A DNA stretch of 64,000 nucleotides, from assembly GCF_007830035.1 (NCBI RefSeq), contig NZ_VLKN01000004.1, positions 248,001-312,000 of the forward strand. The letters run 5' to 3'. Source of the stretch: Luteimonas cucumeris. GTDB taxonomy: Bacteria; Pseudomonadota; Gammaproteobacteria; Xanthomonadales; Xanthomonadaceae. The notes below the pieces were generated by a model that made no database searches, was not told the origin of the DNA, and worked only from the letters and a program-made list of their open reading frames with translations. Of this stretch, positions 49,721 to 60,563 are shown piece after piece (within the stretch, counting starts at the first letter, position 1; each line of letters opens with the position of its first letter). The position numbers and the translations under genes are program-made.

Positions 49721-49783
49721 GTGGGTGGCGGGTCTACTGGGTGGCGCAGTTTAGCAGCCGCAGCATGCGAGCCCTTCGCGGGT

Positions 49784-50896
49784 TCATGCCTCGACGTACT
49801 CCACCACCTCCAGCCCGAATCCGGCCAGCCCGACCTGCTTGCGCGGCGTGCCCAGCACGCGCAGCTTGCCCAGGCCCAGGTCGGCGAGGATCTGGCTGCC
49901 GGCACCATTGCGACGCCATTCGGCCAGCGTACCGCCACGCTTGCCTGCCGGCTCGGGCTGTTCGCGGATGCGTGCCAGCAGCGCGTCGGCCTGCTCGACA
50001 TGGGTCCGCGCGGCCTCGCCGAGCAGGACCAGCGCGCCAGTGCCTTCCTGCGCGATCCGGCCGAGCACCTCGCCGACCGCTGGTCCGAAATCCGCGCGAC
50101 GCCAGTGCAACGCGTCCGCCAGCGGGTTCTGCATCTGCACGCGCACCAGCGTCGGCGTCGCGGCGTCGAGCTGGCCACGCGACAACGCGAAATGCAGGCC
50201 GTGGCTGAGCCGGTCGCGGTAGGTATGCAGGCGGAACGGTCCGTGCTCGGTGTCGATCTCGCGCGCGTCGAGGCGCTCGACGGTGTGTTCGTGGTGCAGG
50301 CGATAACGGACCAGTTCTTCGATCGAGCCGATCTTCAAGCCATGTTCGCGGGCGAAGACTTCAAGCTCTGGCCGCCGCGCCATGCTGCCGTCGGCATTGA
50401 GTATCTCGACCAGCACGCCGGCCGGCTCCAGGCCGGCGAGCAGGGCCAGGTCGCTCGCCGCCTCGGTGTGCCCGGTGCGATTGAGCACGCCGCCGGGCTG
50501 CGCGGTCAGCGGAAAGATGTGGCCGGGCTGGGCGAGGTCGGCCGGCGATGCGTCCGGCCGCACGGCGGTACGCACGGTGTGGGCACGATCATAGGCGGAA
50601 ATGCCCGTCGTGACGCCTTCGGCGGCCTCGATGCTGACGGTGAAGTTGGTGTGGTGCGACGAAGTGTTGTCGCGGACCATCGGCGGCAGGCCGAGCTGGC
50701 GGCAGCGCTCGCGCGTCAGCGACAGGCAGACCAGGCCGCGCGCGTGCGTGACCATGAAATTGATGTCGGCCGGGCGCACCAGTTCGGCGGCCATGATCAG
50801 GTCGCCCTCGTTCTCGCGGTCCTCGTCGTCGACGATGACGACCATGCGGCCGGCACGGATTTCTTCGAGCAGTTCGGGGATGGATGCAAATGTCAT
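49784..50896 (-). CDS. ribB: 3,4-dihydroxy-2-butanone-4-phosphate synthase RibB with degenerate RibA-like domain
   Basis: In this 370-residue protein the N-terminal ~200 residues are a complete RibB domain: VVIVDDEDRENEGDLIMAAE, THARGLVCLSLT, and RTGHTEAASDLALLAGLEPAGVLVEI. The C-terminal part is GTP-cyclohydrolase-II-like, but the zinc and catalytic motif (normally with three Cys in a GD..S.RCDC segment) reads LSRGQLDAATPTLVRVQ, without cysteines. It therefore probably supplies only the butanone-phosphate step. The ATG at 50896 was chosen; a longer frame starting MDPGFRRDDG is repeat DNA. Confidence 0.94.
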   Translation of the reverse strand: MTFASIPELLEEIRAGRMVVIVDDEDRENEGDLIMAAELVRPADINFMVTHARGLVCLSLTRERCRQLGLPPMVRDNTSSHHTNFTVSIEAAEGVTTGISAYDRAHTVRTAVRPDASPADLAQPGHIFPLTAQPGGVLNRTGHTEAASDLALLAGLEPAGVLVEILNADGSMARRPELEVFAREHGLKIGSIEELVRYRLHHEHTVERLDAREIDTEHGPFRLHTYRDRLSHGLHFALSRGQLDAATPTLVRVQMQNPLADALHWRRADFGPAVGEVLGRIAQEGTGALVLLGEAARTHVEQADALLARIREQPEPAGKRGGTLAEWRRNGAGSQILADLGLGKLRVLGTPRKQVGLAGFGLEVVEYVEA

Positions 50897-50932
50897 TCTT
50901 CTTCCGTCGTCCCGGCGGAAGCCGGGATCCAT
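50897..50932. repeat. Dispersed repeat upstream of ribB (CGGCGGAAGCCGGGATCCA type)
   Basis: The stretch contains CGTCCCGGCGGAAGCCGGGA followed by TCCA. Read on the minus strand it encodes DPGFRRDDG in frame with ribB. It is a palindromic repeat type (CCCGGC...GCCGGG) seen in many proteobacterial genomes. It lies between ribE and ribB, directly before the ribB start codon. Confidence 0.65.
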
Positions 50933-50988
50933 GTTGCTGTTGCGTTGTTTTTCACGGTAAATCCAAGATCAAAATGGTCCCATGACGG

Positions 50989-51585
50989 TTACTTGGGAGC
51001 GTGCAGCAACCGCTCGACGTAGCGCGCCACCAGGTCGACCTCGAGATTCACCGCATCGCCAGCCCGCGTCTGCGAAAACGCGGTGTGCGACACCGTATGC
51101 GGGATCAGTGCGACCTCGAAGCCTCCATCGTCGATCGCGTTCACGGTCAGGCTGACGCCGTCGACGCAGATCGAACCCTTGCGGGCGATGTACTTCAGCA
51201 GCGAGGCCGGCGCGGAGAACTTCCAGCGCTGCGCGCGCGCATCGTCGTGGATCGCGAGTACGTGGCCGATGCCATCGACATGGCCGCTGACCAGGTGGCC
51301 GCCGAGGCGATCGTCCGGACGCATCGCGCGTTCCAGGTTCACGGCGTGACCGACCGGCAACGCACCCAGCGTGGTCAGGGCCAGCGTCTCGTTCGACGCG
51401 TCGACCTCGAAATGGCGGTCGTCGAACGCGACCACGGTCAGACACGTGCCATTGACCGAAATGCTTTCGCCCAACACGACGTCGTTGAACGCCAGCGTGC
51501 CCGCGTCGATCCGCAGGCGCGCATCGCCGCCGCGCGATTCGCGCGTGGCCAGGCGGCCGACACCTTCGATGAGTCCTGTGAACAT
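50989..51585 (-). CDS. ribE: Riboflavin synthase alpha chain RibE
   Basis: This 198-residue protein has two tandem lumazine-binding barrels: MFTGLIEGVGRL...GESISVNGTCLTV for the first and GGHLVSGHVDGIGHV...GSICVDGVSLTVNAI for the second. It dismutates two lumazines to riboflavin. It is the first gene after the FMN riboswitch and is read into ribB, ribH, nusB and thiL. Confidence 0.96.
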   Translation of the reverse strand: MFTGLIEGVGRLATRESRGGDARLRIDAGTLAFNDVVLGESISVNGTCLTVVAFDDRHFEVDASNETLALTTLGALPVGHAVNLERAMRPDDRLGGHLVSGHVDGIGHVLAIHDDARAQRWKFSAPASLLKYIARKGSICVDGVSLTVNAIDDGGFEVALIPHTVSHTAFSQTRAGDAVNLEVDLVARYVERLLHAPK

Positions 51586-51662
51586 GCAACGTTTTCCTCG
51601 CGCAGGGCAATGAAAACGTCCCGGGGCATGCGGCAGCGCGCGGCCCGGGCCGCGCGCTGCTG

Positions 51663-51877
51663 TCTTCTTTCATCCGGACTGTGAGGAAGCGTCAAGCTTC
51701 CAACCGTCGGCTCCGGCATCGGACCGGATCTGCTGACCTTCCGGCGGTATTGGAAAGCCCGTACATGGATGTGCGGGCTTGCGAGGGACTCGCATACTGC
51801 CGGAAGCGCTCGCGGGCTCGCGTGGACTGAAGTGCCACGCCTACCGCCGGTGGGGAATTTCGCCCCGCCCTGAAGAC
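51663..51877 (-). promoter_or_regulatory. FMN riboswitch (RFN element) controlling ribE operon
   Basis: On the minus strand the conserved blocks occur in order: TCTTCAGGGCGGGGCGAAAT, TCCCCACCGGCGGTAGG, AGCCCGCGAGCG, GGTCAGCAGATCCGGT, CCGGAGCCGACGG, and AGTCCGGATGAAAGAAG closing P1. A long variable stem (GCCCGCACATCCATGTACGGGC) lies between P2 and P3 regions. The aptamer ends about 78 bases before ribE, leaving room for an expression platform. Binding of FMN is expected to switch the operon off. Confidence 0.96.
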
Positions 51878-51982
51878 GTCTGGTGGTTCGCCGGAAACCC
51901 GGCGCCGCGCAGTTTACCGCATCGCTACCGTGACTTCGCGGATGCCGGGGCCGGCGTCAAGCCTGCACGACGATCGTGCTGT

Positions 51983-52729
51983 TCAGCCGACCCGCTTGCG
52001 CCTGGCGTGCACGAACAACGGCCAGCGCAGCGGCTGCATGTCCGCGGCACCCCAAGCCGCGGCGAAGGCGTCGGCCTGCGCCGCGACCGGATCGATGCCG
52101 GTGGCATCGCGATAGCGCCGCGTGGCCGAATAGCTGGAGAAATAGCCGAGCAGGCGCGGCAACGGCCAGGCGGCGGTCATCTCGAAGGCGGGGGCGTCCA
52201 CCGCTTCGAACGGCCATGCATAGCCCGCGTAGGCGGCATCGACATCACCGCGTTCCGGAGGCCAGTACGCATGGATCTCGCGCTGCAGCGCCGCGTTGGC
52301 ATCGGCGAGCAGCGAAGGCACCTCGATGTCCTGGTAACCCCAGGCCACCAGCACGCCATCGGGCTTCAACACGCGCGCGCATTCGGCAAAGAAGGCATCG
52401 CGATCAAACCAGTGCAGTGCCTGCGCGACGCAGACGGCATCGACACTGGCCTGCGGCAGCACGCAACGTTCGGCCGCCTCGACCGCGAACACCGCGTTGT
52501 CGAGCGCAGGGGCCTGCGCGATCTGCGCCGCACTCGGATCGGTGGCGTAGACCGTGTCGAAACGCATCGCCAGTTCGCGCGTGGCCTGGCCACTGCCGCA
52601 ACCGGCCTCCCACACCCGCCCGCGCGTCGGCGCGATCGAGGCAATCCAGTCGAACAAGGCCGGCGGATAGTGTGGGCGGGCAGCGGCGTAGTCGACCGCG
52701 CTGACCGAGAAGTGATCCTTGAAACTCAT
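51983..52729 (-). CDS. SAM-dependent methyltransferase
   Basis: This 248-residue class I methyltransferase begins FSVSAVDYAAARPHYPPALF. Motif I is VWEAGCGSGQATRELA, motif II VYATDPSAAQIAQA, and AQALHWFDRDAFFAECARVLKPDGVLVAWGY is the trans-aconitate/UbiE-like post-motif segment. The substrate is unknown. The start overlaps the ribD stop by ATGA. It ends about 105 bases before the FMN riboswitch of the next operon. Confidence 0.85.
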   Translation of the reverse strand: MSFKDHFSVSAVDYAAARPHYPPALFDWIASIAPTRGRVWEAGCGSGQATRELAMRFDTVYATDPSAAQIAQAPALDNAVFAVEAAERCVLPQASVDAVCVAQALHWFDRDAFFAECARVLKPDGVLVAWGYQDIEVPSLLADANAALQREIHAYWPPERGDVDAAYAGYAWPFEAVDAPAFEMTAAWPLPRLLGYFSSYSATRRYRDATGIDPVAAQADAFAAAWGAADMQPLRWPLFVHARRKRVG

Positions 52730-53850
52730 GCGCCGTTCTCAGGCTGCAGCAGCACACGCACATCGTCGCCGATGCGGCGCGTCTCGACGATATGCAGGTG
52801 CAGGCGCTGCGCCATGCTGTCGATCGACAGGCCTTCGAACAGCGGACGCGCGCGATCGCCGAGCAGTACCGGCGCCACGTACAGCAGCAGTTCGTCGACC
52901 AACCCCGCCGACAGGAAGGCGCCGGCCAACGTGGCCCCGGCCTCGACCTGCACCTCGTTGACGCCCTGCCCGGCCAGCAGCTTCAGCACGGCGTCCAGGT
53001 CGAGCCGGCCATCGCGCATCGGCACCGCGGCATGTTGCGCGGACAGGCCCTTCGGAACCTTGACGTCCGGCGCATGCAGATACAGCGTCGGCGCGTCGCC
53101 TTCGCGTATGCGACCGCGCGCGATGGTGGCCAGGCCCGGGTCGAGCACCACGCGCAGTGGCGCAACAAAGTCTGTGGGCTGCGCGAAACGCACCGTGAGC
53201 TGCGGATCGTCCGCAAGCACGGTGCCCGAGCCGGTCAGGATCGCGCCGCTACGCGCACGCCAGCGCTGCACGTCGTCGCGCGCGGCGTCGCCGCTGATCC
53301 ACTTCGAATCGCCGTTGGACATCGCGGTACGACCGTCGATGCTGGTGGCGAGCTTGACCCGCAGCCACGGACGGCCGCGCTCGATCCGCGACAGGTAGCC
53401 GCGGTTGAGCCGACGCGCCTGCGCCTGCATCAGGTCATGCTCGACCGTGACCCCGGCGGCATGCAGACGATCGAAACCGGCGCCGTCGACCTGCGGAAAC
53501 GGATCGCGCATCGCCGCGACCACGCGCGACACGCCTGCGGCGATCAGCGCATCAGCACAAGGGCCGGTATTGCCGGTATGCGCGCAGGGCTCCAGCGTGA
53601 CGTAGGCAGTCGCACCGCGTGCCTGCTCGCCCGCCGCCTGCAATGCGAAGACTTCGGCATGCGGCCCACCCTTGCGTTGGTGCCAGCCTTCGCCGACGAC
53701 TTCATCGCCGCGTGCGATCACGCATCCCACCATCGGGTTGGGACGTGTGGTGTACGCGCCGCGCTCGGCGAGGCTCAGGGCGCGGGCCATCATCGCGTGG
53801 TCGGTGGCCGAGAAGCCGTGATTCGTAATTCGTGATTCGTGGTTGGTCAA
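52726..53850 (-). CDS. ribD: Bifunctional pyrimidine deaminase/reductase RibD, repeat-encoded N-terminus
   Basis: This protein of up to 374 residues has two domains. The deaminase domain has the zinc motifs GPHAEVFAL and PCAHTGNTGPCADAL; the reductase domain follows from RPWLRVKLATSIDGRTAM with VLDPGLA and EVQVEAGATLAGAFL. It carries out steps two and three of the pyrimidine branch of riboflavin synthesis. The frame starts with TTG at 53850, and residues 2-12 (TNHESRITNHG) are a heptamer array, so the native start has been overwritten. The first in-frame ATGs are at 53793 and 53790. It lies seven bases after nrdR. Confidence 0.93.
   Translation of the reverse strand: MTNHESRITNHGFSATDHAMMARALSLAERGAYTTRPNPMVGCVIARGDEVVGEGWHQRKGGPHAEVFALQAAGEQARGATAYVTLEPCAHTGNTGPCADALIAAGVSRVVAAMRDPFPQVDGAGFDRLHAAGVTVEHDLMQAQARRLNRGYLSRIERGRPWLRVKLATSIDGRTAMSNGDSKWISGDAARDDVQRWRARSGAILTGSGTVLADDPQLTVRFAQPTDFVAPLRVVLDPGLATIARGRIREGDAPTLYLHAPDVKVPKGLSAQHAAVPMRDGRLDLDAVLKLLAGQGVNEVQVEAGATLAGAFLSAGLVDELLLYVAPVLLGDRARPLFEGLSIDSMAQRLHLHIVETRRIGDDVRVLLQPENGA
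53818..53845. repeat. Single heptamer array at the ribD start
   Basis: Four units occur, GTGATTC, GTAATTC, GTGATTC, GTGGTTG, with no inverted partner nearby. On the minus strand they are translated as codons 2-11 of RibD. The array ends five bases before the TTG used as the start. Confidence 0.85.
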
Positions 53851-53857
53851 AGTTGCT

Positions 53858-54391
53858 TTACCGCTTCTTTCCCTTGTCGGCGTGCTTGTCGAAAGGCACG
53901 ACGTCGGCGCCCAGCAACGGCAGTTGTCCTTCGCCTGGCAGGTCGCGCTCGAGCCGGTCCAGTTCCTCGCGGAAATCGGCCACGTCCTCGAACGAACGGT
54001 AGACGGAGGCGAAGCGCACGTAGCCGACGTGGTCGAGCTTGCGCAGCTCCGCCATCACGAATTCGCCGACGCGGCGCGACGGCAGTTCGCGCTCGGTGGT
54101 CATGCGCAGCTGGTGCACGACCGCACGCACCGCCGACTCGATCTGCTCCTCGGATACCGGCCGCTTGTTGAGCGCCCGGTCGAAACCGGCGCGCAGCTTG
54201 CGCGCGTCGAAAGTATCGCGTCGGCCATCGGACTTGATGATCGCCGGCAGCTTCAATTCGATCGTTTCCAGCGTGGAGAAACGCTCGCCGCAAGCCTCGC
54301 ATTCGCGGCGGCGACGGATCGTCGCGCCATCGTCGCTGACGCGCGAATCGATGACGCGGGTGTCTACGTGCTGGCAGAAGGGGCAGTGCAT
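53858..54391 (-). CDS. nrdR: Transcriptional repressor NrdR
   Basis: This 177-residue protein has an N-terminal zinc ribbon ([17 protein letters not shown] and [14 protein letters not shown] with four Cys), followed by an ATP-cone ([26 protein letters not shown]). It represses ribonucleotide reductase genes according to ATP/dATP. The sequence directly before the ATG on the minus strand, GGCCTCCTG, is not a ribosome site, and a GGGAATC heptamer arm starts nine bases upstream. glyA-nrdR-ribD is the usual gammaproteobacterial order. Confidence 0.96.
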   Translation of the reverse strand: MHCPFCQHVDTRVIDSRVSDDGATIRRRRECEACGERFSTLETIELKLPAIIKSDGRRDTFDARKLRAGFDRALNKRPVSEEQIESAVRAVVHQLRMTTERELPSRRVGEFVMAELRKLDHVGYVRFASVYRSFEDVADFREELDRLERDLPGEGQLPLLGADVVPFDKHADKGKKR

Positions 54392-54400
54392 CAGGAGGCC

Positions 54401-54490
54401 GGGAATCGGGAATCGGGAATCGGGAATCGGAACAGCAAGAACCGGGCATCATCGCTTTTAACGATTCCCGAATCCCCATTCTCGATCCCC
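54401..54490. repeat. Heptamer array pair, GGGAATC type, between glyA and nrdR
   Basis: The left arm, 54401-54428, is four perfect GGGAATC. The core GGAACAGCAAGAACC... spans 34 bases. The inverted right arm, 54463-54490, is GATTCCC, GAATCCC, CATTCTC, GATCCCC. It nearly fills the 105-base glyA-nrdR gap and could fold into a long hairpin in the transcript. Confidence 0.92.
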
Positions 54491-54496
54491 GGCACC

Positions 54497-55750
54497 TCAG
54501 CCATACACCGGATACTGGCGGCACTGCCTGGTCACGTTTTCGCGCACCGTGGCAATGACTGCCTCGTCCTTCGGGTTGTCGAGCACGTCGCAGATCCAGT
54601 TGGCGAGCGCCACGCAATCGGCCTCCTGATAACCGCGGGTGGTGACGGCCGGCGTGCCGATGCGCAGGCCCGAGGTCACGAACGGCTTCTGCGGATCGTT
54701 CGGCACCGCGTTCTTGTTGACGGTGATGTGCGCCTTGCCGAGGGCGGCTTCCGCGTCCTTGCCGGTGATGCCCTTGCCGATCATGTCGACCAGCATCAGG
54801 TGGTTCTGGGTGCCGCCGGAGACGATCCTGTAGCCGCGCTTGACGATGGTGTCGGCCATCGCCTGGGCGTTCTTCACCACCTGCTGCTGGTAAGCCTTGA
54901 ACCCGGGTTCCAGCGCTTCCTTGAAGGCGACCGCCTTGGCCGCGATCACGTGCATCAACGGGCCGCCCTGGATACCGGGGAACACGATCGACTGCAGCTT
55001 CTTCTCGATCTCCTCGCCTGCCCCCTTCGCCACGATGATGCCGCCACGCGGTCCGCGCAGGGTCTTGTGCGTGGTCGAGGTCACCACGTGCGCATGCGGC
55101 ACCGGGTTCGGGTACACGCCGGCGGCAATCAGGCCGGCGACGTGGGCCATGTCGACGAACAGATAGGCGCCGATCTTGTCGGCGATCTCGCGGAAGCGCG
55201 CCCAGTCGACCACCTGCGAATAGGCGGAGAAGCCGGCGACCACCATCTTCGGCTTGTGCTCAAGCGCCAGGCGCTCGACCTCGTCGTAGTCGATCAGGCC
55301 CTGCTCGTTGACGCCGTACTGCACGGCATTGAACAGCTTGCCGCTGATGTTGACCTTGGCGCCGTGCGTGAGATGGCCGCCGTGGGCCAGGCTCATGCCG
55401 AGGATGGTGTCGCCCGGCTGCAGTAGCGCCAGGTACACGGCCTGGTTGGCCTGCGAACCGGAGTGCGGCTGCACGTTGGCGTAGTCGGCGTCGAAGAGCT
55501 GCTTCACGCGGTCGATGGCCAGCTGTTCGGCGATATCGACGTACTCGCAGCCGCCGTAATAGCGCTTGCCCGGATAGCCCTCGGCGTACTTGTTGGTCAG
55601 CTGGCTGCCCTGCGCTTCCATCACCCGCGGGCTGGCGTAGTTTTCCGACGCGATCAGTTCGACATGGTCTTCCTGGCGGCGGTTCTCGGACGCGATCGCT
55701 GCGGCCAGTTCAGGGTCGTAACCTTCGATGCGGGAATCGCGCGGAAACAT
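54497..55750 (-). CDS. glyA: Serine hydroxymethyltransferase GlyA
   Basis: This 417-residue PLP enzyme interconverts serine and glycine while charging tetrahydrofolate. The cofactor lysine lies in [52 protein letters not shown] and [12 protein letters not shown] are strong family matches. The length is normal. It heads the glyA-nrdR-ribD group and is divergent from ettA. Confidence 0.98.
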   Translation of the reverse strand: MFPRDSRIEGYDPELAAAIASENRRQEDHVELIASENYASPRVMEAQGSQLTNKYAEGYPGKRYYGGCEYVDIAEQLAIDRVKQLFDADYANVQPHSGSQANQAVYLALLQPGDTILGMSLAHGGHLTHGAKVNISGKLFNAVQYGVNEQGLIDYDEVERLALEHKPKMVVAGFSAYSQVVDWARFREIADKIGAYLFVDMAHVAGLIAAGVYPNPVPHAHVVTSTTHKTLRGPRGGIIVAKGAGEEIEKKLQSIVFPGIQGGPLMHVIAAKAVAFKEALEPGFKAYQQQVVKNAQAMADTIVKRGYRIVSGGTQNHLMLVDMIGKGITGKDAEAALGKAHITVNKNAVPNDPQKPFVTSGLRIGTPAVTTRGYQEADCVALANWICDVLDNPKDEAVIATVRENVTRQCRQYPVYG

Positions 55751-55958
55751 GACGCTCCAAGGGTGGCGGTGGGGACTGAAGTCTAACGCGGCAGGCTGCT
55801 TCCTTGGCCGTTGCCGCGTCCCGGCACGGCGACGAAGGGCTGCATGCCCGGTCGCACCCTGGCGCCGACACCCGTACCTGGAGCGCGTCGGCAGTTCCCG
55901 TCATGGAAAAAGACGCGAGTCCCCGCCTCCGCCGCGCAAGGGAGGCGCGGCCTGCCGG

Positions 55959-55964
55959 TATAAT
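55959..55964 (+). promoter_or_regulatory. Candidate -10 box of ettA
   Basis: A perfect TATAAT lies 67 bases before the ettA start codon in the 281-base glyA/ettA divergent gap. No good -35 hexamer is found 17 bases upstream (GCAAGG), so this is tentative. Confidence 0.4.
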
Positions 55965-56031
55965 CGGCGCCATCCCCTTGACCAGTCCGCGCGGCGCCCG
56001 CGCGAGGCTGCGCACGCCCTACGGAGCCTCC

Positions 56032-57696
<1,665 letters not shown>

Positions 57697-57740
57697 TGCA
57701 GTGGCGCCATCGCGCGACGCGCGAAGGCCTTTGCCACTGC

Positions 57741-57817
57741 GTCATCCCGAACGCAGTGAGGGATCTGCTTGCGCTTTGATGTCGCAGAAAAGCAGGTTCC
57801 TCGCTACGCTCGGGATG
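57741..57817. repeat. Inverted pair of dispersed repeats between ettA and pyrF
   Basis: The left copy, 57742-57768, is TCATCCCGAACGCAGTGAGG followed by GATCTGC. The right copy, 57785-57815, is AAGCAGGTTCCTCGCTACGC followed by TCGGGATGA, which is its imperfect reverse complement. The pair can form a long hairpin. The right arm matches the element at 18661. It lies 24 bases before pyrF. Confidence 0.75.
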
Positions 57818-57840
57818 AAGGAAAAATAAAGGAGATCGGC

Positions 57841-58665
57841 GTGACCTTCATCGAGGCGCTAAAACATCGCTGGCAGCAGGCCAACTCCCTCGTCTGCGTC
57901 GGCCTCGACCCCGAACCCGCGAAATTCCCGGCGAAGTTCACCAACGATCCCGATGCGATCTTCGCCTTCTGCCGCGACATCGCCGACGCCACCGCCGAAT
58001 ACGTCTGCTGTTTCAAGCCGCAGATCGCGCACTTCGCAGCGCACGGCGCGGAAAGCGCGCTGGAGCGGCTGATCGCGCACATCCATGCGACCCACCCCGG
58101 CATCCCGGTGATCCTCGACGCCAAGCGCGGCGACATCGGCAGCACCGCCCAGCAATATGCGGCGGAAGCTTTCGATCGCTACCAGGCCGACGCGGTCACC
58201 GCCAATCCCTATCTCGGCCGCGACTCCGTGCAGCCCTTCCTGAATCGGGCCGACAAGGGCGTGGTGATCCTGTGCCGCACCTCCAATGCAGGCGCGGGCG
58301 ACCTGCAGGACCTGTCCATCCATGCAGACGGCAACACCCGTCCGCTGTACCAGCACGTCGCGGAAAAAGTGGCCGGCGAATGGAATGGCCACGGCAACTG
58401 CGCGCTGGTGGTCGGCGCGACCTGGCCGGCGCAGTTGCGCGAGGTCCGCGCGATCGTCGGCGAGATGCCATTCCTGGTGCCCGGCGTCGGCGCGCAGGGT
58501 GGCGATGTCGAAGCCGTCGTGAAGAACGCCAGGACCACGGATGGGACCGGCCTGGTCGTCAGTTCGTCGCGGGCGATCCTGTATGCGTCCGGCGGCGACG
58601 ATTACGCCGATGCCGCGGCCCACGCCGCCCGTACGCTGCGCGATCAGATCAACCGTTATCGCTGA
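57841..58665 (+). CDS. pyrF: Orotidine 5'-phosphate decarboxylase PyrF (subfamily 2)
   Basis: This 274-residue enzyme performs the last step of UMP synthesis. [14 protein letters not shown] near the N-terminus and the catalytic [18 protein letters not shown] (Asp-Lys-Asp network) mark the longer type 2 subfamily, as do [13 protein letters not shown] and [13 protein letters not shown]. The GTG start at 57841 follows a strong ribosome site (AAAGGAGATCGGC). Confidence 0.96.
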   Translation: MTFIEALKHRWQQANSLVCVGLDPEPAKFPAKFTNDPDAIFAFCRDIADATAEYVCCFKPQIAHFAAHGAESALERLIAHIHATHPGIPVILDAKRGDIGSTAQQYAAEAFDRYQADAVTANPYLGRDSVQPFLNRADKGVVILCRTSNAGAGDLQDLSIHADGNTRPLYQHVAEKVAGEWNGHGNCALVVGATWPAQLREVRAIVGEMPFLVPGVGAQGGDVEAVVKNARTTDGTGLVVSSSRAILYASGGDDYADAAAHAARTLRDQINRYR

Positions 58666-58729
58666 TTTAGTTTCCGACCGTCCCGGGCGTAGCCAGGATC
58701 TGCTTCACGGCACCACCGCGAGTTATCAA

Positions 58730-59590
58730 CTACGCCCGCGATGACAGTTTCCGCAGTGCGGCCACCGGGAAGCGCATCCAGATCGCCAGGAACACCGCGG
58801 CACGCGTGAACAGGCCGCGACGAGGCGCCTCGAACTTGCGGAAATAACGCCACAGGCCGCGATGCTTGTGCCATTCGACGAATAGCGGACGCGACTGGCT
58901 CGACACGCCGCGCACGTGCACCACCTGTATGTCGTTGGCAACCGCGATCGTCGCGCCAGCCTCGCGCGCGCGCCGGCACAGGTCGAGGTCTTCGGCATGC
59001 AGGCGGTAGCCCTCATCGAAGCCGCCGATGCGCTCGAACAGTCCACGCGGCATCAGCATCAATGCGCCCGATATCGCGTTCACGCGCTGCAATGCCTGCA
59101 GGTCGTCCATCGGCACGTCCAGCGTGCGTGCCAGGCGCGAGCCGAGCATTGCCGCGAAATCCGGGTCGCGGCGCCGTGCGGCGGCGTCGCGCACGCCCGA
59201 CTCGTCGACCAGGTCGGCGCCCAGCAGCGCTTCGCCGGCGATCTGCCGCGCATGTTCGCGCAGGCGCGCCAGCGCATCGGCCTCCAGCAGACAATCCGGA
59301 TTGACAAACGCCAGCCACGACGCATCGCCCGCGGCCGGATCGAGGCTGCGCGCGCCTTGGTTGCAGGCCACCGCGAAGCCGGGATTGTCGGGATTGCCGA
59401 CGAAACGCAGGCGTGGGTCGATCGCAGCATGACGCTGCACGATGGCCAGCGTGCCGTCGCGCGAGCCGTTGTCGACGACGCGGATCTGGGCGACGCCGTC
59501 GGCCTCGCGCAGGCGCGACAGGCACTCGTCGATGGTGGCCGCGCTCTGGAACGTGACCACGATGGCGGCGATGTCGGCGTCGTTCGACAA
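58730..59590 (-). CDS. Glycosyltransferase family 2 (WbbL/rhamnosyltransferase-like)
   Basis: This 286-residue GT-A protein has IAAIVVTFQSAATIDECL, IRVVDNGSRDGT, PDNPGFAVACNQGA, WLAFVNPDC (metal site) and FERIGGFDEGYRLHAEDLDLCRRAR. NPGFAxAxNQG is typical of rhamnosyltransferase-like GT2 proteins. The start is TTG at 59590, nine bases after the neighbouring gene's stop. It would decorate a surface polysaccharide; the acceptor is unknown. It is convergent with pyrF. Confidence 0.85.
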   Translation of the reverse strand: MSNDADIAAIVVTFQSAATIDECLSRLREADGVAQIRVVDNGSRDGTLAIVQRHAAIDPRLRFVGNPDNPGFAVACNQGARSLDPAAGDASWLAFVNPDCLLEADALARLREHARQIAGEALLGADLVDESGVRDAAARRRDPDFAAMLGSRLARTLDVPMDDLQALQRVNAISGALMLMPRGLFERIGGFDEGYRLHAEDLDLCRRAREAGATIAVANDIQVVHVRGVSSQSRPLFVEWHKHRGLWRYFRKFEAPRRGLFTRAAVFLAIWMRFPVAALRKLSSRA

Positions 59591-59599
59591 CGTGTTGTC

Positions 59600-60463
59600 T
59601 CAGCGCCCGCGCGCCTGCGGCGCGAACAGGTCATGCTGCGATTGCGGCAGTTCGACCTGTGCGTAATGCAGGGCAAGGCGTTCGCGCGTTTCACGCAGTG
59701 GGTCGGCCATCAGGAAGTTGGCGATGCGCGCATGCCAGTCCGGCCAGCGCGCGGCCAGCGCATCCATGTCGCCGTCGCAGGGCCCACCTTCGCCACCGCG
59801 ACCGACGTACGCGGTCTCGCATAAGGCGTTGCGCCAGCCCAGGCCCGACAGGCGCAGCGACAGGTCGACCGCCGCCGCGTACCAGGAGCCATAGCTGTCG
59901 GCGTCAAGCCCGCCGGCGCGACGGCGCGCGCTGCCGCGCAACAGCACGGCATGGCCGACCGCAGCCGGCAGTTCCGGATGCAGTGGCGGCAGCGTCGCGG
60001 CCGCCCTTGCCAACCGTTCCGGATCCTGCGGCAAGGGTGCGAATTCACCGCAACGCGGCCACGCCGCGGACTCGCCGGCGTTGCACCACGGCGTGGCGGT
60101 GGCGATCGCGGCATCGCGCGCCAGGCAGGCCGCAAGCTGCGACAGCCAGCCCGGCGCCGGCACCGCGTCGGCGGCAAGCACGGCGATGTCGGCGTCGCCG
60201 CAGGCCTTCAGCGCTTCGTCGAGGTGCGCGACCTCTCCGACCATGCGCTGCCGTCGCGTGTAATCGGCGGCCAGCGGAGTGCGCACCAGCCAGCGCTCGA
60301 TGATCGCCAGTGCGCGCGGCCCGGCCTGCGCATCGTCGGCCAGCCAGATGCGGGTGCCGGCCGGCGTGCCGGCGTCGAGCGCGCCGAGGCAGCGGTCGAG
60401 CGCATCGTCGTCGGTGCCGACCGGCAGCAGGATGATCGGCAAGGCGGAAGTGTCAGCCGCCAT
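59600..60463 (-). CDS. Glycosyltransferase family 2-like protein
   Basis: This ~287-residue protein resembles a GT-A fold (LPIILLPVGTDDDALDRCLGAL, IWLADDAQAGPRAL, ADIAVLAADAVPAPGWL) but lacks a clean DxD motif; ADAVPAP lies where it would be. Later YGSWYAAAVDLSLRLSGLGWRNALCE resembles the GT2 acceptor region. It may be a divergent or inactive transferase working with its partner at 58730. The start at ATG 60463 was chosen; a GTG at 60478 is in frame. Confidence 0.7.
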   Translation of the reverse strand: MAADTSALPIILLPVGTDDDALDRCLGALDAGTPAGTRIWLADDAQAGPRALAIIERWLVRTPLAADYTRRQRMVGEVAHLDEALKACGDADIAVLAADAVPAPGWLSQLAACLARDAAIATATPWCNAGESAAWPRCGEFAPLPQDPERLARAAATLPPLHPELPAAVGHAVLLRGSARRRAGGLDADSYGSWYAAAVDLSLRLSGLGWRNALCETAYVGRGGEGGPCDGDMDALAARWPDWHARIANFLMADPLRETRERLALHYAQVELPQSQHDLFAPQARGR

Positions 60464-60563
60464 CGGCGAAAGCTTCACTGCTGCTTGGAAGGCAAGTGGC
60501 TGGCAACCGTGATCTCATGGCCGGAAGGCTGGTCGACTTTATCAGTTTGCGCGTGGCTGCTTT

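Noticed and set aside
54401-54490. CRISPR array
   Set aside because: The repeats are contiguous 7-mers without spacers, and no cas genes are in the window.
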